A DNA stretch of 64,000 bases. Source: Candidatus Melainabacteria bacterium (GTDB lineage Bacteria > Cyanobacteriota > Vampirovibrionia > 2-02-FULL-35-15). Under the pieces are notes generated by a model. It saw nothing but the letters and a program-made list of their open reading frames with translations, had not been told where the DNA came from and made no database searches. Of the stretch, positions 34,309 through 45,089 are shown piece by piece. Every line of letters starts with the position of its first letter. Position 1 is the stretch's first letter. The stretch spans positions 1 to 64,000 of the forward strand of contig JACQBQ010000014.1 in NCBI GenBank assembly GCA_016201905.1, written 5' to 3'. The translations under genes and the position numbers were made by a program.

Positions 34309-35184
34309 ATGGCACTGACATTTCAAGAACTCTATCTAACACTAAATCAATTTTGGTCTGATCATGGCTGTGTAATTATGCAGCCATATGATATTGAAAA
34401 AGGGGCCAGTACAATGAACCCTGCTACTTTTTTATATGTGCTTGGTGATAAACCCTGGAATATGGCATGTATTGAGCCTTGTAGAAGACCAACAGATGGC
34501 AGATATGGTGATAATCCAAACAGGCTGCAGCATTACTTCCAGTACCAGGTAATAATGAAACCATCTCCGGATGATATTCAGGATATTTACTTATTGAGTC
34601 TGGAAAAAATTGGGATTAAAACAAAGGAACATGATATTAGATTTATAGAAGATGATTGGGAATCTCCTACTCTTGGGGCTTGGGGAGTTGGATGGGAAGT
34701 TTGGCTGGATGGTATGGAGATTACACAGTTTACTTATTTTCAGCAGGCAGGCGGAATAAATTTAAAACCAGTTTCAGTTGAAATTACTTATGGGCTAGAG
34801 AGAATTGCAATGTACCTTCAGGATGTTGACAATGTTTTTGATCTTCTCTGGACAAAAAATGTTAAGTATCATGATATCTATAAACGAAATGAATATGAAC
34901 AAAGCAAATACAATTTTGAAATTGCAAATATTGATTCCCTCTTAAAACGTTTTGATATTTACTATGATGAAGCAAAACTTTGTCTTGAAAATAAATTGCT
35001 AATGCCTGCTTATGATTATATTTTAAAGTGTTCGCATGCTTTTAACTTGCTTGATTCACGTGGTGCGGTTAGCCGTGACGAAAGAATGGCATTTATCTTA
35101 AAAATTAGAAAATTAGCAGAACAGGCAGCTAAACTTTATTTAAACATAGAAGATAAAAGTAATTACTCACCTACCCGGAATTAG
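34309..35184 (+). CDS. glyQ: Glycyl-tRNA synthetase alpha subunit
   Basis: A 291-aa catalytic subunit of the bacterial alpha2beta2 Gly[16 protein letters not shown] and [16 protein letters not shown] are strongly conserved signatures, and the length is normal. The beta subunit gene glyS, usually the next gene, is not here: an unrelated hypothetical gene on the opposite strand follows. A small hairpin (35187-35206) lies just after the stop. Confidence 0.96.
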   Translation: MALTFQELYLTLNQFWSDHGCVIMQPYDIEKGASTMNPATFLYVLGDKPWNMACIEPCRRPTDGRYGDNPNRLQHYFQYQVIMKPSPDDIQDIYLLSLEKIGIKTKEHDIRFIEDDWESPTLGAWGVGWEVWLDGMEITQFTYFQQAGGINLKPVSVEITYGLERIAMYLQDVDNVFDLLWTKNVKYHDIYKRNEYEQSKYNFEIANIDSLLKRFDIYYDEAKLCLENKLLMPAYDYILKCSHAFNLLDSRGAVSRDERMAFILKIRKLAEQAAKLYLNIEDKSNYSPTRN

Positions 35185-35186
35185 AG

Positions 35187-35206
35187 AGCCCAATTTTATG
35201 TGGGCT
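35187..35206 (+). terminator. Weak hairpin after glyQ
   Basis: AGCCCA and TGGGCT form a 6-bp stem with an 8-base loop three bases after the glyQ stop. No T-run follows, so termination would be weak or factor-dependent. It lies between convergent genes. Confidence 0.3.
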
Positions 35207-35210
35207 AAAA

Positions 35211-35528
35211 CTATGCAACAGCAAGCAGTCTAAGCGTCATTATTTGTCCTGTTGTAGGATCTAATACTGTGTAATATACTGCTTCTTCTTCAAGGTCGCC
35301 TTCTTTATCTACAAGAAATAAAGATGAGAAAGATTTTTTTTGATTTCTATCAGCTTTTTTTGTTCTTGTTAAACGAGTTCTTTCGTTAGTTGCTGCAGCG
35401 ATATCTTCTTTAGAATTTCCTTTTGTTCTTGCAAGGTCGTGAAATGCCTCTTCTCCATTATTGCCTTTTGTAGCAGCAAGTGGTGCTGGTGGGTTTCCCT
35501 GTCCTGTTGATATACGCTCTATTGTCAT
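35211..35528 (-). CDS. Hypothetical protein, 105 aa
   Basis: Unrecognised. The N-terminal 60 residues are polar, Thr/Asn/Arg-rich and probably disordered; the last 35 (FSSLFLVDKEGDLEEEAVYY and on) look like a small beta-structured domain ending in hydrophobic residues. No signal peptide. A TAAGGA site lies somewhat far upstream of the ATG. It is alone between glyQ (convergent) and the acyltransferase (divergent). It could be lineage-specific. Confidence 0.5.
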   Translation of the reverse strand: MTIERISTGQGNPPAPLAATKGNNGEEAFHDLARTKGNSKEDIAAATNERTRLTRTKKADRNQKKSFSSLFLVDKEGDLEEEAVYYTVLDPTTGQIMTLRLLAVA

Positions 35529-35660
35529 ATTTGTTGAGTTTCCTTATTTATTCCCTTATTTGCTTAATGTATAATTATTAATCGGTAATTTATTTAAGTG
35601 CAATATTAATGACTGAACATGGTTAAAATTAGGTAAAATAATTTATAATTATAAACACCT

Positions 35661-36425
35661 ATGTTAAGCAGAATTGAAGCAAAATTAGTAAAAATATCAC
35701 AGTCTTTCTTTTATTTTTTTGTATGGATGACCCATTATTTGCTATTTTCTCCTTTTTTATCAATTAAAGTAATAGGAAAGGAGAATATCCCTAAAAGGGG
35801 TAGGTTTATCCTGGCTGGCAACCATAAAAATTTCTTAGATGGCTATTTCCTCTCATTTGCTATAGGCCCGTTTAAAAAAGTAAGTTTTGTAATTGCTAAA
35901 AGAGCGTTAAGACCAAAACCCCTGCAAATTCTTGCAAGATTAATAGGATCTGTGTTGATTGGTAATGAAATTGAAGAATATCAAAGAGCAATAAAAAAAT
36001 TAAACAGAATTTTATCTCATGGTGGTTGTATAGGGATTTTTCCGGAGGGTGATGTTTCTAATCGTTCTACTCCTAGGAAATTTAAAGGTGGCGTAGCCAG
36101 ACTTTCTTTGGATTCTACTACTAAGGTTGTGCCTATATATCTTACAGGTACATATAACTTACGTTATTTGAAGTATTGGCTTAAAAGACCAGAAATTTTG
36201 ATAAAAATTGGTAAACCTGTAGAACTCTATAAGTATGCTTCAGTTTATGGGAATAATTTAGATGAGATGGCAGCTTTTCTTAGGGAAAAAATCATTGAGT
36301 TGGCTGAATTAAATGAAATTAAAAAAAATATAAATTTAGATCTCAATAATTCGTCTGATTCTGAACCTCTTTTAAATATCCTTAATGAACCTAAGCGAAA
36401 ATCTCATGTAAGTGTTCTGGATTAA
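35661..36425 (+). CDS. 1-acyl-sn-glycerol-3-phosphate acyltransferase-like protein (PlsC family)
   Basis: A 254-aa membrane-associated acyltransferase. The catalytic H-x4-D is NHKNFLD (H55, D60), and the phosphate-binding FPEGDVS is at 127-133. A hydrophobic N-terminal segment (about 15-35) anchors it to the inner membrane. It would acylate lysophosphatidic acid in phospholipid synthesis; other glycerolipid or lipid A acceptors cannot be excluded. An alpha/beta hydrolase gene follows 53 bp later and may share the transcript. Confidence 0.88.
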   Translation: MLSRIEAKLVKISQSFFYFFVWMTHYLLFSPFLSIKVIGKENIPKRGRFILAGNHKNFLDGYFLSFAIGPFKKVSFVIAKRALRPKPLQILARLIGSVLIGNEIEEYQRAIKKLNRILSHGGCIGIFPEGDVSNRSTPRKFKGGVARLSLDSTTKVVPIYLTGTYNLRYLKYWLKRPEILIKIGKPVELYKYASVYGNNLDEMAAFLREKIIELAELNEIKKNINLDLNNSSDSEPLLNILNEPKRKSHVSVLD

Positions 36426-36478
36426 ACGACAAAGGTTTTTTTAGAAAAAATTGTGCCTTAAAAATATTGAGGTTTAAA

Positions 36479-37234
36479 ATGTTACTAGCTTATTTTGATA
36501 ATAAGAAAACCGGACCAATTGTTTTATTCATTCATGGTACTGCAAGTGCTAATGAAATGTGGGAAAGGCAATATAAGCTCTTAAGCAAATCGCACTATAG
36601 AGTAATTGGTATTGATCTTAGGGGACATGGCAAGTCAAAGGATCCTGGAGGTACATGTACCATCGATGAGCATTTGCATGATTTGAAAGAGACGATTGGT
36701 TCTATAGCAGTTAAAGAGCCAATGATAATAGTTGGACATTCATTTGGTGCCGTGCTGGCTGTTAAGTTTGCTGAAAAATATCCTGAATTAGTAAGCAGAC
36801 TTCTTCTTGTAAGTTTGCCTGCAAGAGTACCAAAAATTTTACAACAATATTATAAATGGCTTTTAGGAAAACCAATTGAGTTCTTAAAGAAAAAGATTAA
36901 GTTTATTTTGAAGTTGCCATTTAAAAAGAGGTTTAAGTTAGCAATCAGTACTGATTTAAATATTATTAGACAAATATGGAGAGACTCGCTTAACTGGGAT
37001 TTTTTAAAGTCTGTGCCAAAAGTAAATTGTCCGGTTTATTTATCAGTAGGAAGATTTGATTATGTTGCTTTAAATAGTATGGTAAAAAAACTTCATAATG
37101 AATTGCCAAATTCAAGCTATAAAGTCTTTAACTGGTCAAGTCATACATGCATGGAAGATCAGCCACATGAATTTAATAAATGGATTCTAACGGTACTTGC
37201 ATTACCAATGATTCAGCAGGTTTTAAAGTCATAA
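36479..37234 (+). CDS. Alpha/beta-fold hydrolase
   Basis: A 251-aa protein from the ATG at 36479, which has TGAGGT upstream; a TTG at 36467 overlaps that site. FIHGTA near residue 18 forms the oxyanion region, GHSFGA gives nucleophile S88, GRFD near 198-202 the acid, and SSHTCMED near 223 the catalytic histidine. This is the esterase/lipase/peroxidase-like superfamily, and the substrate cannot be told. The insertion between core and lid (about 115-155) is very basic. Placement after a PlsC-like gene hints at lipid metabolism. Confidence 0.85.
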   Translation: MLLAYFDNKKTGPIVLFIHGTASANEMWERQYKLLSKSHYRVIGIDLRGHGKSKDPGGTCTIDEHLHDLKETIGSIAVKEPMIIVGHSFGAVLAVKFAEKYPELVSRLLLVSLPARVPKILQQYYKWLLGKPIEFLKKKIKFILKLPFKKRFKLAISTDLNIIRQIWRDSLNWDFLKSVPKVNCPVYLSVGRFDYVALNSMVKKLHNELPNSSYKVFNWSSHTCMEDQPHEFNKWILTVLALPMIQQVLKS

Positions 37235-37238
37235 TCAA

Positions 37239-38381
37239 TTATCGTAAAAATATCTCTTTTGCAATGATTAATCTTTGTACTTGCGAAGTACCTTCATATA
37301 TTTGAAATATTTTTGCATCACGCATTAGTTTTGCAACAGGATATTCATTTGAATAACCATAACCACCAAAAACCTGGACTGCATCGGTGGTTACTTTCAT
37401 TACGGTGTCTGCAGCAAATCTTTTGGCAAATGCTGCAAGCTTTGTGTTTCTTATCTTATTGTCAATTGCCCAGGCTGCTTGCCATGCTAAAAGTCTGCTA
37501 GCTTCAATTTCACACGCCATATCAGAAATAATAAAATTTATACCTTGATGCATGGCAATAGGTACGCCAAATGATGTTCTGGTTTTTGAATATTCTATTG
37601 CATGTTCCATTGCTGCTCTTGCAACTCCAATAGCATTGCTTGCAATTCCAGGTCTTGTGTGATCAAAAGCTTTCATTGCAATTTTAAAACCATCACCTTC
37701 TTGTCCTAGTAAATTTGCTTTTGGCACTTTTACTTCTTCAAAAGTAACAGCATGAGTAGCAGAAGCTCTTTGACCCATCATATCTTCTTTTTTACCGACT
37801 TTAATCCCTGGAGTATCAGCATCAACAATAAACGCACTCATACCTTTATGACCTTTGCTTGGATCTGTTTTTGCTAAAACATAAAACCATTTAGCAACAC
37901 TTGCGCCAGTAATCCATTGCTTTGAGCCATTTAAAATATATTCATTACCGATGAGCTTTGCTGTACTTTGAATACCTGCAACATCAGAACCAGCCTGTGG
38001 CTCAGTAACAGCATAAGAAGCAAAAGTTAATTCTTTTGTCATCATATCGAGATATTTTTTCTTTTGCTCTTCATTCCCTGAAATTATTACTGGTGCAGTA
38101 GCAAGGTGGTTTACAGCAAATGCAGTGCTTATACCGGAGCAGCCCCATGAAAGCTCTTCAGCAATTATTACTTCGTCTAAAACTTTTAAACCAGTACCGT
38201 TGTATTCCTGTGGAATATTTAAGTTCATAAGACCAACTTCAAATGCTTTTTTTGCAATTTCCATTGGAAACTTACCATGCTTGTCGTGTTCTTCTGCATG
38301 TGGCCTAATTTCTTTAGCTGCAAATTCTTTCGCTAGTTTTTGAAGCTCTTTTTGTTCATCTGTCAAACTAAAATCAATCAT
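37239..38381 (-). CDS. Acyl-CoA dehydrogenase
   Basis: A 380-aa FAD flavoenzyme that makes enoyl-CoA from acyl-CoA. The family signatures [14 protein letters not shown] (about 120-133) and, near the C-terminus, [17 protein letters not shown] and YEGTSQVQR are present; E in YEGT (about 364) is at the catalytic base position of short-chain enzymes. Length normal. It is a single gene without ETF or thiolase neighbours, so chain-length preference and pathway (fatty acid or branched amino acid breakdown) stay open. Confidence 0.93.
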   Translation of the reverse strand: MIDFSLTDEQKELQKLAKEFAAKEIRPHAEEHDKHGKFPMEIAKKAFEVGLMNLNIPQEYNGTGLKVLDEVIIAEELSWGCSGISTAFAVNHLATAPVIISGNEEQKKKYLDMMTKELTFASYAVTEPQAGSDVAGIQSTAKLIGNEYILNGSKQWITGASVAKWFYVLAKTDPSKGHKGMSAFIVDADTPGIKVGKKEDMMGQRASATHAVTFEEVKVPKANLLGQEGDGFKIAMKAFDHTRPGIASNAIGVARAAMEHAIEYSKTRTSFGVPIAMHQGINFIISDMACEIEASRLLAWQAAWAIDNKIRNTKLAAFAKRFAADTVMKVTTDAVQVFGGYGYSNEYPVAKLMRDAKIFQIYEGTSQVQRLIIAKEIFLR

Positions 38382-38512
38382 CTCTTAGCAATTCCTTAAT
38401 TCTTACTTTTGCTATTATATTTTATTTTTGAAGTAAGAAGCCCTAAAATCCTTTTTAAATGTGTATTTGGACTTATTTTGTGGTATCATTTTAATTTAGA
38501 AGTACAAATAAA

Positions 38513-39085
38513 ATGGCAAAATTAAAAATTGTAGAATACGGAGACCCTGTCTTAAGGAAAGTTACAAGTAGGGTTATTAAGTTTGATAAATCTTTAAGAA
38601 AGCTTGTAGAGGATATGTTTGAAACAATGTATGCCTCAGAAGGTATAGGGTTTGCTGCCCCACAAATTGGAGTTAGTAAAAGAGTGTTGGTTTTAGATGT
38701 GGAGTATCCATCTAAAAGATATATTGATCAACAGACAAAAAAAGAAGTTAGCTCTTATAATCCACTTGTACTTATTAATCCTGTTATTATCCAAAAAGAA
38801 GGTGAGCTTATTTCAAAAGAAGGCTGCCTAAGCTTTCCAAATGTTTATTTTGATGTAATTAGGCATAAAAAAATTATGGTAAGGTATCAGGATTTATTAG
38901 GGAAGGAACGAAGACTTCTTGCTGAGAATGATTTACTTTGTAGGTGCATTCAGCATGAGATAGATCACTTAGATGGAAAATTGTTTGTTGACAAGCCATC
39001 TGATGTTGCTGAAATGAAAAAAGCAATTGCTGAAGCTGGCTTTGGAAATGTTGTTTCACCACCACCTGCTGTGTTGATTGGTTAA
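38513..39085 (+). CDS. def: Peptide deformylase
   Basis: A 190-aa metalloenzyme that removes the formyl group from nascent N-formylmethionine. All three family motifs are present: GIGFAAPQ (44-51), EGCLSFP (103-109; metal ligand C105) and QHEIDH (147-152; H148, catalytic E149, H152). It is followed by a plausible intrinsic terminator at 39135-39157. The usual partner fmt is not adjacent. Confidence 0.96.
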   Translation: MAKLKIVEYGDPVLRKVTSRVIKFDKSLRKLVEDMFETMYASEGIGFAAPQIGVSKRVLVLDVEYPSKRYIDQQTKKEVSSYNPLVLINPVIIQKEGELISKEGCLSFPNVYFDVIRHKKIMVRYQDLLGKERRLLAENDLLCRCIQHEIDHLDGKLFVDKPSDVAEMKKAIAEAGFGNVVSPPPAVLIG

Positions 39086-39098
39086 AACAGTTAAAAAC

Positions 39099-39127
39099 TT
39101 GACTTAGGTGTATTAAAAGTATGTAAT
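39099..39127 (+). promoter_or_regulatory. Sigma-70-like promoter pattern after def
   Basis: TTGACT, a 17-bp spacer and TGTAAT lie just after def. The predicted start (about 39134) falls directly at a hairpin with a T-run (39135-39157), so either this promoter is a chance match or it makes a very short terminated transcript upstream of the 67-aa gene at 39365. Confidence 0.35.
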
Positions 39128-39134
39128 TATAATT

Positions 39135-39157
39135 TCAGGAATGTTCCTGATCTTTTT
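39135..39157 (+). terminator. Intrinsic terminator after def
   Basis: TCAGGA and TCCTGA form a 6-bp stem around ATGT, followed by TCTTTTT. It lies 50 bp past the def stop on the same strand. Confidence 0.55.
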
Positions 39158-39364
39158 AGCTTTTGTATATAGAATTTATTGTTGATATATATAATTTCTT
39201 TATGATATTTCCCTTGAATTCGTTCCTAAAGTTTAAATGTAACAATTTAGTAAGATAAAAATGAAGATAAGATTAAGCTCTTATTAGAAATCTTAATTCT
39301 TCCTGTAGTATGTTTGTTTGAACGGAAATAGATAGAAATAAAGAGTGAGAGTAATAACAAAAAA

Positions 39365-39568
39365 ATGCCAGCCTTAATGAAAAAAGAAACCAGACCAGTT
39401 GATGTAGTTGAAATTACTACTGCAATACCACAGGATCAATTAAACACACTCAGACAAATGATCATGAGGTATATCCTGGATAATAATAAAGAAGAAGTAG
39501 CTTATAAGCTCCTAGATTTAACACATACCAGACTAAGAGATGATGTACATCTCTGGGTTAATAAATAG
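39365..39568 (+). CDS. Small hypothetical protein, 67 aa
   Basis: Unrecognised, soluble and probably all-helical, with two amphipathic helices (about 25-40 and 43-58). The 280-bp gap upstream contains the def terminator and could hold its own promoter. No strong ribosome-binding site is present, though a GAGAGT stretch lies just upstream. Conserved-looking but without a functional clue. Confidence 0.45.
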   Translation: MPALMKKETRPVDVVEITTAIPQDQLNTLRQMIMRYILDNNKEEVAYKLLDLTHTRLRDDVHLWVNK

Positions 39569-39589
39569 AGAATTAAAAGTCAGAGTTAT

Positions 39590-40208
<619 letters not shown>

Positions 40209-40222
<14 letters not shown>

Positions 40223-42161
40223 CAACCTTTGCTTCTTTTTCAAAGTCTTTAATTTTTACCGGGTTTGGTGCTTCAGATGGTATTGGCAAAATAAATTCAA
40301 ATATACTGCCTTCCCCTAATCTACTCCTTACAGATATTTTCCCGTCATGTTGTTCAACTGATTTTTTAACTATAGTTAGACCTAAGCCTGTTCCTTTTAT
40401 GGTATGTACTTTGTTTTCAACTCTGTAAAATCTTTCAAAAATTAATGGTAGATGTTCTTCTTCAATTCCAATCCCGTTATCAATCACTTTAAATACCATA
40501 GAGTTACTTTCTTTATGAACTGATAGCTTTATCATGCCATTGCCTGGAGTGTATTTAATGGCATTTGACAATAAGTTTATTAAGATTCTCTCTAAGTTTT
40601 CTTGATTTATATTTAGCATTGGTAGTTCTTCTGCTATGTCTTTTATTAACTTTATGGATTTTTTTTCTGCTAGAACAAAAATTGATTTTAAGGCATATTC
40701 AATTGCTGGATATATTTCTTGTAACGTGAGATGCAGCTTTGTGCTTAGGGATTCAAGTCTTGATAACTCCAGTACATCGTTTACAAGATTACTCAATCTG
40801 TCGGTTTCTTCATTAACTATGGATAAAAATTCAACTTTTGTGGGTTCATCAATTTTTTCGCTATGAGAACACAGAGTGTCTACATAACATTTTATACTTG
40901 TTATTGGAGTTCTTAATTCATGACTTACATTACTTATAAACTCCTGCTTAATGGATTCGATTTCTGCCTCTTTTGTTCTGTCTTGAATGACTAGTACAGC
41001 GCCAAGTTTGTCATTGTTTGAATCATACAAAGGTGTGATAATTAATCTTAAATTTTTGTTTTCTCTTTCAAACTCAAAATTTGCATATTCTGAAATGTGG
41101 GTTACAGCCTCTGATTTTATACTGTTTAGGTAGCCAAAGATCTGATCACTTGGTCTTACGTTCCATACCTTTATAAAATTATGCCCGATTAATTCGTCGC
41201 CGGATCTATTTAAAAGCCTTTTTGCAGCAGGGTTTACTATTTGTATAATACCTTCTCTGTCCAAGACGATTACACCATCAGCTATGGACATTACTACAGA
41301 TTCAAATTTATTTCTTTCAGAGCTGAGTGTTGCAATATTAGACTCTTCGTATTGTTGTAATCTCTTTGACATTTTATTAAAGGCTTTTACAAGCTGAGAT
41401 AGTTCTTTTCCCAGAAAACCTTTTAACGGAAGTTGAAAGCCAAACCTGCCTTCAGTAATTGCTTTTGCACCTTTTTCTAATTTTCTTAATGGTCGGGTTA
41501 TTATTAATGAGTTAACAATTGCTCCAATTACGGACAAAATCCATACCAAAAGAAATATCTCAAATAAAAATACTAAAAGTTCTTTTTTTGAGCCTACAAT
41601 AGTAAAACCGGCATCTGGGATACCAGCCCAAACCCAGCCCAAAAAATTTGAATTATATTGTATTGGTTCTGCAATGGTTAGTATTTTGCCGCTCTTTGTA
41701 TATGACACCTTTATAAAAGGTACGTGCATTGGCGGTGATATTTTTTGTGCCCCATTTTTTGTAATTTCATACAGATCAGCAAATTTACTTTTGCATAAAA
41801 TATTTCCAGCATTATCTGTAAAAGCAACATAAACAATTTCAGTGTGCTCTTTTGAAAAATCGTTTATTAATTCAGTAAGTTTATCTTTGCGGTTAGATTT
41901 GCTGTTGTAGTCAAGAAGTAATACCTGACTGCCTAACTGGGATAGTATTTGAGTGGTTTTAAGGTTATTGTTTAGCATAACAATTTGCCGATCAATATTA
42001 GACTGAATATTCTGGATTATAAGAAATGCGCAAAGAGTAATAAATACTGAGATGCTAAATATTGTTACAACTATGAGTTTGGCTTGAAAACTTAAACCGT
42101 TGATAAAGTGTTGTATCTCTAGTGAAATACGTTTAATACTGTGCTTTAGAAAACTATTCAT
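40209..42161 (-). CDS. Membrane sensor histidine kinase (HAMP-PAS-HisKA-HATPase)
   Basis: A 650-aa sensor of the PhoR/VicK type. TM1 (about 27-48) and TM2 (about 197-220) bound a periplasmic sensing domain. HAMP (about 221-273), a PAS domain (about 283-390), HisKA with phospho-acceptor H414 in SNVSHELRTP, and an ATPase domain with NLLSNAIKYTP, DNGIGI and GTGLGL follow. No response regulator gene is adjacent. It is the last gene of a run with lptC/lptA-like genes, which suggests a link to envelope state. A hairpin overlaps its 3' end. Confidence 0.93.
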
Positions 42162-42189
42162 GTATAAAATTATACATTAGTAAGCGTTA

Positions 42190-43167
42190 TTACTTCTTAA
42201 ATATTAGTGTTTTTGGTCTGATGTTAGCTCTTGTGTTACTTGTTAATTTTTTATCTTTAAAGTTAAAAACAACCTCTTCGGAAGAAATTTGCTTGTCTTC
42301 CTGTGCTACATTTGCATTGCCTTTAAAGAGTATCCTTTCAGGGTTGTTGGTAGCTTTATCCCTAAGCAGTGTTGCTTCAGTGCTTTCTCCTTTTGTTTCT
42401 TGATAGGTTATTAGTACTTTCTTTGCTTTTGATTTAGCAACTACTGTTCCGGTAGCCTTCTCAATGAACAAGTCTTCCGCATTTAAGTAAACGAGATCTT
42501 GTTCTGATTTTTTACTTTTTTTATTTGCCCATACTTTACTGTTTACATTTCCTGTGGCCCATAGGTCATTTGTATTTAGATCAACAATAAATTCCTCTGC
42601 GCTGGTAATGTTTGTAGGCTGCTCTATATGTGCTGGCTTTATATAGCCGGTAAACACTGCTTCACTAGGTTTTTTGCTTTTGTAAATTATTCTTACCTCG
42701 TCTGATGTAACTTTAGTATCTTGATAAAGGGTAGTTATATTGCCTTTGGCATTTGCATTTTCACCGCTCCAGTGTAATTCTTGGTAGTCAGAGAATATGG
42801 TAATCCAGTCATTCTTTTTGTCTTTAAGTTTGGATATTGTGCTGCCTTCTGCATGAATGGTTTTATCTTTTATAGACACTTCTATTTTATCTGCTTCAAG
42901 CATTCTGTCTTTTAGCTTTAGCTTAGCTCTTCCTGAAAATATTGCTTTATTTTGTTCACCATCCTTATCATTTTCAATAACTCCGCCTGGAGCCTCAATA
43001 ATGGCTTCCTTATAGTTAATAATTACATTTCCCATGATTTGAATTTGCTCTTTATCTGCCTGTAGTAAATCAGCATGCTTTATTTCAATTTCTTCTGCAG
43101 GAGAAATTTCACAAAATAAAAAAATAGAGAAGAGTAGAAATATAAAAATTAATTGAAGATGTTTCAT
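42190..43167 (-). CDS. lptA: LptA/OstA-like periplasmic LPS transport protein
   Basis: A 325-aa exported protein with a signal peptide (about 1-27). The N-terminal half matches the OstA-like beta-jellyroll: ADLLQADKEQIQIMGNV and LEADKIEVSIKDKTIHAEG. A second OstA-like part (about 225-320) makes it longer than E. coli LptA (about 185 aa). LptA bridges the periplasm and carries LPS to the outer membrane. It begins at the base after the LptC-like stop. Together with kdsC this points to an LPS-bearing diderm. Confidence 0.8.
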   Translation of the reverse strand: MKHLQLIFIFLLFSIFLFCEISPAEEIEIKHADLLQADKEQIQIMGNVIINYKEAIIEAPGGVIENDKDGEQNKAIFSGRAKLKLKDRMLEADKIEVSIKDKTIHAEGSTISKLKDKKNDWITIFSDYQELHWSGENANAKGNITTLYQDTKVTSDEVRIIYKSKKPSEAVFTGYIKPAHIEQPTNITSAEEFIVDLNTNDLWATGNVNSKVWANKKSKKSEQDLVYLNAEDLFIEKATGTVVAKSKAKKVLITYQETKGESTEATLLRDKATNNPERILFKGNANVAQEDKQISSEEVVFNFKDKKLTSNTRANIRPKTLIFKK

Positions 43168-44217
43168 TTATATTTTGTCTTGTTGTTTATGTAAAACAAC
43201 TGTTCTAACGTTTCCCAGCGCTTCAACTTTATCTGTAGTAACGTTGTATACGATCTTATCAGCAGTGATTTCCCTATCTCCTTGTAAAGCTTTTGGCTTT
43301 CCTGTGATTACAATTATTGATTCGTTTTCAAAACTTAAATTGTTACCGTAACACTGGGTTTCCCCATGAATAATTAGTACATTGTTTTTGGCATAGATTT
43401 TTTTATCAGGTTTAAGCAACAAATAACCAGCTTTAAATGTTTTATCTTCTGATGTGTAGGTTACGTCACTTGTGGCTTCAATGTCTCCATCCTTTTCCCA
43501 CTTTATGGTGCCTGCTTGTAAGCTACTACTTTTTCCACTTTTTAAGTTATTCTTTAAGATTATTTTGCCACCCATTGAAACAGTTGCTTTTTTTAGCTCT
43601 CCGTTTTTTTCTTTTTCTATTGATACTTCTTCTCCCGAGAGAATAATATCTTTAAAGGATGCTTCTTTTAATTTCCTGACAATGATTTTGGTTTGATCGT
43701 CATTAATTAGTGCATTATCTCCACTTACAGTCCCACTGTTTCTTAGAACTAAATTAAACCCTTTCTGTGCTTCAATAGAAGTACCCATTCCTAAAGCAAC
43801 TTGACTACTATTCAGTGAAAAATCTCCATCTTCATTTTTTGCTGTAACCTCTCCAAATAAATAAATTTCTTTTGTAGATGCATTTGCTTTAGCAAAAGGA
43901 GCATTGAGTATAAAGATCACAGCATTGTTTTTATATACTTCAGCATTTACATCTTTTATTAATGCGGCTTGTAAATTTTCTTCAGTGGTTCCTTCTTTAG
44001 CGGTTAACTTCCATCTTAGTTGACCGGTCTTTGAATCTATTTCCTTTAAGTTGTATTTTGCAGCTTGTGCTTCATATACTTGTTTCTTAGAATTGATTTC
44101 TTTTTCCGATTTTTTTACAAGTATATTGCCCCTTATAAATGAAATAGCAAAAAGAATAATTACTCCAATAATAATGGCTAAGGGAACTAGTTTTGTTAGA
44201 TTCGTTTTTTTTATCAT
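43168..44217 (-). CDS. lptC: LptC-like protein with OstA-like C-terminus
   Basis: A 349-aa bitopic protein: one membrane anchor (about 12-30), then a periplasmic LptC-like beta-jellyroll including SKTGQLRWKLTAKEG (about 64-78). The C-terminal part (about 280-349) again has OstA-type repeats ending in REITADKIVYN. The usual LptC is about 190 aa, so this is an extended form of the kind seen in cyanobacteria-like lineages. It should connect the LptBFG exporter to LptA. The next gene is the LptA-like gene with no gap. Confidence 0.78.
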   Translation of the reverse strand: MIKKTNLTKLVPLAIIIGVIILFAISFIRGNILVKKSEKEINSKKQVYEAQAAKYNLKEIDSKTGQLRWKLTAKEGTTEENLQAALIKDVNAEVYKNNAVIFILNAPFAKANASTKEIYLFGEVTAKNEDGDFSLNSSQVALGMGTSIEAQKGFNLVLRNSGTVSGDNALINDDQTKIIVRKLKEASFKDIILSGEEVSIEKEKNGELKKATVSMGGKIILKNNLKSGKSSSLQAGTIKWEKDGDIEATSDVTYTSEDKTFKAGYLLLKPDKKIYAKNNVLIIHGETQCYGNNLSFENESIIVITGKPKALQGDREITADKIVYNVTTDKVEALGNVRTVVLHKQQDKI

Positions 44218-44294
44218 TCTTAAAATTGAAATTCAGTTTTGTAGGATTAAATTCTAGCACTGTATTACATAGTAAACTCATTGAGAGTATAAGA

Positions 44295-45089
44295 CTAATG
44301 TCCGAGTGATCTTAATAAAAGCGCTTGTGAGATTTCTGTTATTCCTTCTTTGAGCTTTCCTTCTTTAATATGTAACTCACCCAAAAAGAAATAAGGTGCT
44401 GGATTGTTTGGATCTTGTTTTGTGACTTCAGTCCAGAGTTCTCTTGCTTTGGTAATTTCATCCATTTGTTCAGCAAGTATGAATGCATAATAAACTTTTG
44501 CCCAGGTGTCGCCAGGATTAAGTTTTAATAACTCTTTAAAATAAGAAGTGCTTAAATCAAGGTTTTCTTTTATAAGTGGATTCTTTTCACTAATTAAAAG
44601 TGCTTTATTAAATAAGTTTATGCTTGAAGAATTTTTATCACTTTTCTTTGATTTGCTCTCTTCGTTTTTTTTAATATCCTTGCTGATTAGATAGGCTTTT
44701 AAATAATGACTAAAGGCTAGCCTGTATCTGATATTGTTTAAAGTTGGATTGGTTTCATGATTCTTTAACATTTCTTTGTATTCATTTATTTTGTTGTCAA
44801 TGATTACAACTCCTCCGGTTTTTCTGATAAGTTTTTTCGTCTTTCTAAGTTCTTTTATTGCTTCTTCGACAAGGCTGGTGTGGCTTAATGCAATTGCTAG
44901 ATTAAAATGTGCTTCAGGATTATCAGGATATTTTAGAACCTGTGCTTTTGCGATATTTATATCATCTGTTAATGCAATATCTTCTGTTTCTGTGCTTATA
45001 TGGAGCGGGTCTTCGCATTTTGCTTCTAATATAAATGCTTGATAGAAGAAGGTCATTATAATTAAAAATATTCTGATTTTATTATTCAT
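44295..45089 (-). CDS. Exported TPR protein, 264 aa
   Basis: A signal peptide (about 1-24) is followed by TPR helices: NPEAHFNLAIALSHTSLVEE near 56-75, then GDTWAKVYYAFILAEQ and NPAPYFFLGELHIKEGKLKE near the C-terminus. A lysine-rich linker sits about 140-155. The cysteine after the signal peptide lacks a good lipobox, so it is probably soluble periplasmic rather than a lipoprotein. Its ATG overlaps the proC stop (ATGA), and the LptC-like gene follows 77 bp later. A scaffold role in envelope assembly is a guess from context. Confidence 0.75.
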   Translation of the reverse strand: MNNKIRIFLIIMTFFYQAFILEAKCEDPLHISTETEDIALTDDINIAKAQVLKYPDNPEAHFNLAIALSHTSLVEEAIKELRKTKKLIRKTGGVVIIDNKINEYKEMLKNHETNPTLNNIRYRLAFSHYLKAYLISKDIKKNEESKSKKSDKNSSSINLFNKALLISEKNPLIKENLDLSTSYFKELLKLNPGDTWAKVYYAFILAEQMDEITKARELWTEVTKQDPNNPAPYFFLGELHIKEGKLKEGITEISQALLLRSLGH

